From: Saprospiraceae bacterium
GTDB taxonomy: Bacteria; Bacteroidota; Bacteroidia; Chitinophagales; Saprospiraceae
DNA length: 11,103 bases
Assembly: GCA_014379665.1 (NCBI GenBank)
Contig: JACMLK010000171.1
Span: 1 to 11,103 of the forward strand
Direction: 5' to 3'
Position 1 is the first letter of the stretch, and every line of letters starts with the position of its first letter. The translations under genes were made by a program, and so were the position numbers. This document shows positions 6,411 to 11,103 of this stretch, one piece after another. A model generated the notes under the pieces. That model was given only the letters and a program-made list of their open reading frames with translations, was not told where the DNA came from and made no database searches.

Positions 6411-8138
6411 ATGAAAAATATTTTTACTTCTGTTTCGGTATGGCTTTTATGTTCTGTCATGTGTTATGGACAACTTGTAATTACCGAATTATCTTACAAC
6501 CCACCTGAAGCAAATACAGATTCTCTTGAATACCTTGAAATATATAATGCCGGAGACTCTCCACTCAATCTAAAAAAATACAGATTCTCTCAGGGTATTG
6601 AATTCACATTTCCTGATACGACCATTAATGCAGGTCAATACATCACTTTATCAGTAAAGGCTGCTTCTTTTCTGACAGCCTATGGTTTCCAAACCATGCA
6701 GTGGACTACAGGGGCACTTAATAATGGTGGTGAAGTCATTGCATTAGTAGATTCTCTTGGTGCGCCTGTCATATCTGTTGATCTGAAAGATGTAGCGCCA
6801 TGGCCCACAGCACTCGATGGTACAGATGGAAATGGTAAATCCATTGAAATATGCAACCCGCTTGCTGATCCGAATAACGGAGGAAATTGGAAAGTTTCCG
6901 TGAATGATCTTGGGTTTCAGATCAACGGAAAACAGGTATTTGGAACTCCCGGAGCTGAAAATACAATTCCCGCTTGTGCTCAGGAACCGGATGTTATCGT
7001 AGAACTATCTTCCAATACTTTCAATCCCCAACATATTACCATAGAAACCGGACAAACAGTAAGGTGGATAAATACCGGTGGTCATCATAATATCAACGGA
7101 AAACAGAGCAGCTTTCCGTCTAATCCTGAGAGTTTTGACAATGGTCCGGCTTCAGATTTATTTTGGACCTTTGACTTTACTTTCAATACACAAGGTTTTT
7201 ATGATTACAAGTGTGATATTCATGGAGCTCAAGGTATGACTGGAACTGTGACTGTCAATGATCCGGTAGTAACCGAGGTATATCCCTTACGATCTATACA
7301 GGATATGACCACTACCAAATTGGATGGAGTTCTAGATTCTCTTAATGTGAACTGTACCCTGACAGGTATTGTGTATGGCGTCAATTTGAGGCCTGGAGGA
7401 TTACAGTTTACCATTATTGATAATCAAAATAACGGTATAGGAGTGTTTAATAACTCCGGTAACTATGATTATACTGTAAATGAAGGAGACGAAGTGGAAG
7501 TCAAAGGTCAGGTAACACAGTTTAATGGTTTTGCTCAAATAGTTGTTACCGCTGTTAGAAAGTTATCTGAAGGAAATTCATTAGTGACACCAGCAAACAT
7601 TTCAGCGTTTGAAGAAAATGATGAATCCAGCCTTGTAACAATGAGCAATTTGTCTTTTGTAGATCCATCGGAATGGACGGGTATGGGTGCAGGTTTTAAT
7701 GTAACCATGACCAACGGGACAGATAATTTTACCATTCGAATAGATAACGATATAGATGCGTACAGCGCTCCGATTCCCAATAGCAGCCCTGTATGGTCTG
7801 TAACCGGATTATTAGGACAGTTTGACAGCAGTCTTCCATACACTGAAGGTTATCAGTTGCTTCCAAGATATCTGGTTGATTTTTCTCCGGCCGGTGGAGC
7901 AGAAGATGAATCTCTTGATAATGACTTGCAAGTAACGCCTAATCCTGTAACCAATATACTTACTATTGTGACTGACTCAAATCCTGAGCTGATTCTAGTA
8001 TATGACGGAAAAGGAAATCTTAAACAAAAAATCACTGGGTCATTGGAAATTGATATGTCATCCTTTGCTTCAGGGTTTTATGTCATAAAACTGGTAGCTG
8101 GTCAGAAATCAAATACTATAAAAGTTATGAAGCTATAA
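6411..8138 (+). CDS. T9SS-secreted lamin-tail / cupredoxin / OB-fold protein
   Basis: The product is 575 residues from the ATG at 6411. That start gives a clean signal peptide (residues 1-20, CYG before Q21) and lies just after the candidate promoter; the frame is open further upstream, but those starts would bury the signal. Domains in order: lamin-tail domain ~21-185 (LVITELSYNPPEANTDSLEYLEIYN begins it, with the LEYLEIYNAG core at 39-48); plastocyanin-like cupredoxin ~194-282 with a complete type-1 copper set H226, C268, H271, M276 (C-x2-H-x4-M in CDIHGAQGM); OB-fold-like region ~287-493 (LTGIVYG, FTIIDNQNNGIGVF, VEVKGQV); and a T9SS type A sorting domain ~504-575 with VTPNPVTN and GFYVIKL near the C-terminus. 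It is thus probably exported across the outer membrane and released or anchored at the surface, where it may bind copper and transfer electrons. Lamin-tail and OB modules often accompany secreted nucleases, but no nuclease domain is seen here. It diverges from the receptor gene. Domain calls are firm except the OB region; the biological role is unknown. Confidence 0.88.
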   Translation: MKNIFTSVSVWLLCSVMCYGQLVITELSYNPPEANTDSLEYLEIYNAGDSPLNLKKYRFSQGIEFTFPDTTINAGQYITLSVKAASFLTAYGFQTMQWTTGALNNGGEVIALVDSLGAPVISVDLKDVAPWPTALDGTDGNGKSIEICNPLADPNNGGNWKVSVNDLGFQINGKQVFGTPGAENTIPACAQEPDVIVELSSNTFNPQHITIETGQTVRWINTGGHHNINGKQSSFPSNPESFDNGPASDLFWTFDFTFNTQGFYDYKCDIHGAQGMTGTVTVNDPVVTEVYPLRSIQDMTTTKLDGVLDSLNVNCTLTGIVYGVNLRPGGLQFTIIDNQNNGIGVFNNSGNYDYTVNEGDEVEVKGQVTQFNGFAQIVVTAVRKLSEGNSLVTPANISAFEENDESSLVTMSNLSFVDPSEWTGMGAGFNVTMTNGTDNFTIRIDNDIDAYSAPIPNSSPVWSVTGLLGQFDSSLPYTEGYQLLPRYLVDFSPAGGAEDESLDNDLQVTPNPVTNILTIVTDSNPELILVYDGKGNLKQKITGSLEIDMSSFASGFYVIKLVAGQKSNTIKVMKL

Positions 8139-8270
8139 CTTGGATTTTAAAGACTAATAAGTTTTTTATCTATTTCTAGCTGCCTTTGGTATATTCTGAA
8201 GGATATTTAATCAGAAATAAATGAAATTTGACTGATTTTTATAATATTTTTTCACTTTAAACTTAATTGA

Positions 8271-9593
8271 ATGAACAGGTTTATTATTACAATTTTACTG
8301 GGGTTTTCAGGAACTTTTATGCACGCTCAGTTGAATAAAATAGAATTTCAGGAATTTGACCTTGACAATGGACTACATGTTATCCTTCATCAGGATAAAT
8401 CCATACCAATTGTAGCAGTGTCTGTGATGTATCACGTCGGCTCAAAAAATGAAAATCCAAACAGAACGGGATTTGCTCACTTTTTTGAACACCTGCTCTT
8501 TGAAGGGTCTGAGAATGTAGTCAGAGGTGAATTTGACAAATATATCAGCAAAGCTGGTGGCAGTAACAATGCCAATACATCCTGGGACAGAACTTATTAT
8601 CATGAAATTTTACCTTCCAATCAGTTGGAACTTGGGTTATGGTTGGAGTCTGAAAGAATGCTTCATGCCAAAGTCGAAAATGTAGGTATTGAGACTCAAA
8701 GACAAGTTGTAAAAGAAGAACGCAGGCAGCGAATTGATAATCAGCCTTATGGAACATTTTTGGAGGAAGTGATGAAACGCGCATACAAAGTGCATCCTTA
8801 TCGATGGCCTATTATTGGTTCTATGGCGCATCTTGATGCTGCACAGGAAGCCGATTACAAGAATTTTTATAAAGATTTTTATGTACCCAACAATGCTATT
8901 GTGTCTATTGCCGGTGACATAGATTATGAAAATGCCAAAGCGCAGGTGATTAAATATTTTGGTAGTATTCCTAAAAGCACCAAACCCGTATTCAGACCAA
9001 ACATTGTAGAGCCACCACTTGGAGGAGAAGTTCGGGACACTTTTTATGATAACATTCAGTTGCCTGGTGTATTGATGGCATACAGAATACCGGCGGGAGG
9101 TACTCCGGATTATTATGCGGTGGCTATGCTTGGTACCCTGCTTTCTCAAGGTGAATCATCCAGACTGCAGAAGGCACTGGTAGATGAGCAGCAAAAAGCT
9201 GTGCAGGTGGGTAATATACCATTAGATCTTGAAAATCCAGGTGTGTCTATTGCCTACGCCATATGTAGTATGGGTACAGATGCGCTCGATGCCGAAAAAT
9301 CTGTTACAGCAGAAATAGACAGAATCAAGACAGAAACGATTTCGGATGAAGAGTTTCAAAAATTGAGAAATCAGGTTGAAAATGATTTTGTTACTTCCAA
9401 CGCAAGAGTAGCCGGTATCGCGGAGAGTCTGGCCAATTACAAAATGTATTATGGCGATGCCAATCTGATCAATACCGAACTTGACAGATATCTGGCAGTG
9501 ACAAAAGAGGATATAAGGAGAGCAGCTACTAAATATTACACAAAGGATAACAGGGTAGTCATGCATTATCTTCCAAAACCAGTGAAGCCATAA
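8271..9593 (+). CDS. M16 zinc metallopeptidase, catalytic subunit
   Basis: The product is 440 residues with a signal peptide (1-19, ending MHA before Q20), so it is likely periplasmic. The inverted zinc motif H70-F-F-E73-H74 and the distal glutamate in QVVKEERR (E149/E150, E150 by alignment) form the pitrilysin/MPP-type zinc site with E73 as the catalytic base. The N-terminal M16 domain covers ~25-185 and the second domain ~190-400. In that second domain the usual R/Y substrate-binding pair is lost: SSRLQKALVDEQQKAVQVG at 297-314 has valines at the positions of R and Y. The ~440-residue size is that of a single-subunit M16B protein, which works as a dimer. The next gene, 52 bp downstream on the same strand, encodes an M16 protein with the opposite set of conserved residues. 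The pair is a probable operon producing a heteromeric protease for peptide degradation in the envelope. A weak stem-loop and no clear promoter lie in the 132 bp upstream. Confidence 0.92.
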   Translation: MNRFIITILLGFSGTFMHAQLNKIEFQEFDLDNGLHVILHQDKSIPIVAVSVMYHVGSKNENPNRTGFAHFFEHLLFEGSENVVRGEFDKYISKAGGSNNANTSWDRTYYHEILPSNQLELGLWLESERMLHAKVENVGIETQRQVVKEERRQRIDNQPYGTFLEEVMKRAYKVHPYRWPIIGSMAHLDAAQEADYKNFYKDFYVPNNAIVSIAGDIDYENAKAQVIKYFGSIPKSTKPVFRPNIVEPPLGGEVRDTFYDNIQLPGVLMAYRIPAGGTPDYYAVAMLGTLLSQGESSRLQKALVDEQQKAVQVGNIPLDLENPGVSIAYAICSMGTDALDAEKSVTAEIDRIKTETISDEEFQKLRNQVENDFVTSNARVAGIAESLANYKMYYGDANLINTELDRYLAVTKEDIRRAATKYYTKDNRVVMHYLPKPVKP

Positions 9594-9645
9594 TTCCGGA
9601 AATTATCATTAATTTAAAAAGAATAATAAAAAGAAAATCCAAATA

Positions 9646-11103
9646 ATGAAGAAATTAATATTTGCACTCAGCATTACTTTTATTTTCAGTCAGTGTTCCA
9701 AAAAAACAACAGATGCAGTCAATTTAAGTGCATCCGTTGATAAATCCTGGCGTAAAAAAGCGCCGGTGCCTGCACCAGCCAGAGAAATTCAATTAGGTAC
9801 TTATTCTGATTTTGATCTGCCAAATGGTCTTAAAGTGATCGTAGTTGAAAATCATAAATTGCCAAGAGTATCTTATCAGCTTTCATTCAATCATGATGGG
9901 CTCATCGAAGGAGATAAGGCAGGATATAGTTCGTTTGCGGGAGATTTGATCAGCAAGGGAACAACCACTAAAACCAAATCACAGATAGATGAAACCATAG
10001 ATTATATTGGTGCCAGCCTCAACACATCAGCAGGGGGTATTTTTGCCACTTCACTTAAAAAGCATACTGATAAACTTTTAAGTGTGATGACTGATGTGCT
10101 GTATAATCCTTCTTTTCCTCAGGATGAATTTGAAAAAATCCGTAAAAGGTCGGCTTCCAATCTGGCTTCAAATAAGACAAATCCTGATGCGATTGCTGCC
10201 AACATCAGAAGTGTAGTGAATTATGGTAAAAACCATCCTTATGGTGAAGTAGAGACTGAGGAAACGATCAAAAATATCAAAATTGAAGATTGTAAAAATT
10301 ACATCAATACTTATTTCAAGCCAAATAATGCGTATCTGGTGATTGTGGGTGATATCACACCTGAAAAAGCAAAGTTACAAGCTGAGAAATATTTCAGCCA
10401 ATGGAAAAAAGGAGAGGTCCCTATGTTAAAATATCCAACACCCTTGGCCCCAACCGGAAGAAATGTGGCATTTGGCAATAAAGACGGAGCTGTTCAGTCA
10501 GTCATAAGTATCTCATATCCTGTAGACATGAAACCCGGAAATCCGGATGCTATTAAAGCAAGTCTGGCCAATTTTATTCTTGGAGGAAATTTCAGTAGTC
10601 GTCTTATGCAGAATCTTAGGGAGAAAAAAGCCTATACCTATGGTGCCAGATCGAGTATAAACAATGATAAGCTGATCGGAAATTTTAATGCAGGTGCGAG
10701 TGTAAGAAATGAGGTAACCGACAGTTCGTTGACAGAGTTTTTTTATGAGATAGGCAGGATTGTAAAAGAACCGGTGAGTGCTGAAGATATGTTGCTGGCA
10801 AAGAGTAGTATGGCTGGAAATTTTGCACAATCACTTGAGTCACCTCAAACGATAGCCAATTTTGCCATCAATACTTTCAGATATAAGCTTCCAAAAGATT
10901 ATTATAATAATTATCTTAAAAACCTGGATGCTGTCACCATTTCTGATATTCAAAGTGCTGCTCAAAAATATATCAGACCTGACAATAGTAATATTATTGT
11001 GGTAGGTAATAAAGACAATGTAGCTGATAAACTTAAGAAATTTGATTCCGATGGTGTGATTGATTTTTATGACCCGTTTGGCAAAAAACTTGATGATAAG
11101 AAA
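9646..11103 (+). CDS. M16 peptidase-like lipoprotein, non-catalytic subunit (3' end outside window)
   Basis: The frame opens at ATG 9646 and stays open for 486 codons to the window edge, so the C-terminus is missing (probably only a short part, since both M16 domains are complete). The N-terminus MKKLIFALSITFIFSQCSKK looks like a lipoprotein signal with C17 as the lipidated residue; Q at -1 is atypical, so this is likely rather than certain. The segment aligning with the zinc motif reads AGYSSFAGDLISKGT at 92-106, with S96, G99 and D100 in place of H, E and H, so the domain cannot bind catalytic zinc. The second domain retains the substrate-binding pair R325 and Y332 in NLREKKAYTYGAR. This mirrors alpha/beta mitochondrial processing peptidase and bacterial M16B heterodimers, where one partner supplies zinc and the other R/Y. 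It lies 52 bp after the catalytic-subunit gene on the same strand. An acidic/lysine-rich tail (FDSDGVIDFYDPFGKKLDDKK, from residue 466) follows the last domain. Confidence 0.9.
   Translation, partial: MKKLIFALSITFIFSQCSKKTTDAVNLSASVDKSWRKKAPVPAPAREIQLGTYSDFDLPNGLKVIVVENHKLPRVSYQLSFNHDGLIEGDKAGYSSFAGDLISKGTTTKTKSQIDETIDYIGASLNTSAGGIFATSLKKHTDKLLSVMTDVLYNPSFPQDEFEKIRKRSASNLASNKTNPDAIAANIRSVVNYGKNHPYGEVETEETIKNIKIEDCKNYINTYFKPNNAYLVIVGDITPEKAKLQAEKYFSQWKKGEVPMLKYPTPLAPTGRNVAFGNKDGAVQSVISISYPVDMKPGNPDAIKASLANFILGGNFSSRLMQNLREKKAYTYGARSSINNDKLIGNFNAGASVRNEVTDSSLTEFFYEIGRIVKEPVSAEDMLLAKSSMAGNFAQSLESPQTIANFAINTFRYKLPKDYYNNYLKNLDAVTISDIQSAAQKYIRPDNSNIIVVGNKDNVADKLKKFDSDGVIDFYDPFGKKLDDKK

Noticed and set aside
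8209..8242. Possible terminator AATCAG...CTGATT followed by T residues
   Set aside because: The stem is only 6 bp with a 17-base loop, A/T-rich, and ends about 30 bases before the M16 start codon; too weak to call.
8637..9149. Minus-strand open frame of 170 codons
   Set aside because: It is wholly antisense to the M16 catalytic-subunit gene, whose motifs are unambiguous; the antisense product looks like low-quality shadow sequence.

Overview
The window looks like a piece of a Bacteroidota chromosome (class Saprospiria, Chitinophagia or similar; I cannot go lower). The signs are a gene ending in a type IX secretion (T9SS) C-terminal sorting domain, a large Oar-like TonB-dependent receptor, AT-rich start regions without Shine-Dalgarno sequences, and promoter elements resembling the Bacteroidota consensus TTTG-N(17-23)-TAnnTTTG. 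No mobile element, CRISPR array, tRNA or rRNA gene was seen, and base composition looks even throughout.

Left part (1-2822). The N-terminal half of an HscA-type Hsp70 chaperone runs leftward off the window edge. Diverging from it is a YhhQ/VUT-family queuosine-precursor transporter. A CtlX-type amidinotransferase-fold hydrolase follows on the same strand, with its own candidate -7 element and a strong hairpin terminator that separates it from the convergent gene to the right.

Centre (2823-8138). A 1108-residue Oar-like TonB-dependent receptor on the minus strand diverges from a 575-residue secreted protein on the plus strand. The secreted protein combines a lamin-tail domain, an intact type-1 copper (cupredoxin) domain, an OB-fold-like region and a T9SS sorting domain. 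Their shared 261-bp intergenic region holds the most striking non-coding structure in the window: two perfect tandem 13-bp repeats made only of A and T, then a perfect DnaA box (TTATCCACA), then a one-mismatch DnaA box (TTGTCCACA). This resembles the core of a replication origin (unwinding element plus DnaA boxes) or a DnaA-controlled promoter. The best candidate promoter of the secreted-protein gene overlaps the second box.

Right part (8139-11103). Two adjacent M16 (pitrilysin/MPP-like) peptidase genes form a probable operon. The first has the zinc motif HFFEH but lacks the substrate-binding R/Y pair. The second is a predicted lipoprotein, cut by the window edge, that lacks the zinc motif but keeps R/Y. 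They are therefore likely complementary halves of one heteromeric envelope protease.

By function, the window mixes housekeeping genes (Fe-S chaperone, queuosine salvage, amino-acid catabolism) with envelope functions (outer-membrane receptor, secreted copper protein, periplasmic protease). Nothing here is a clearly new defence or mobile system. The possible origin and the copper/lamin-tail secreted protein are the points most worth following.
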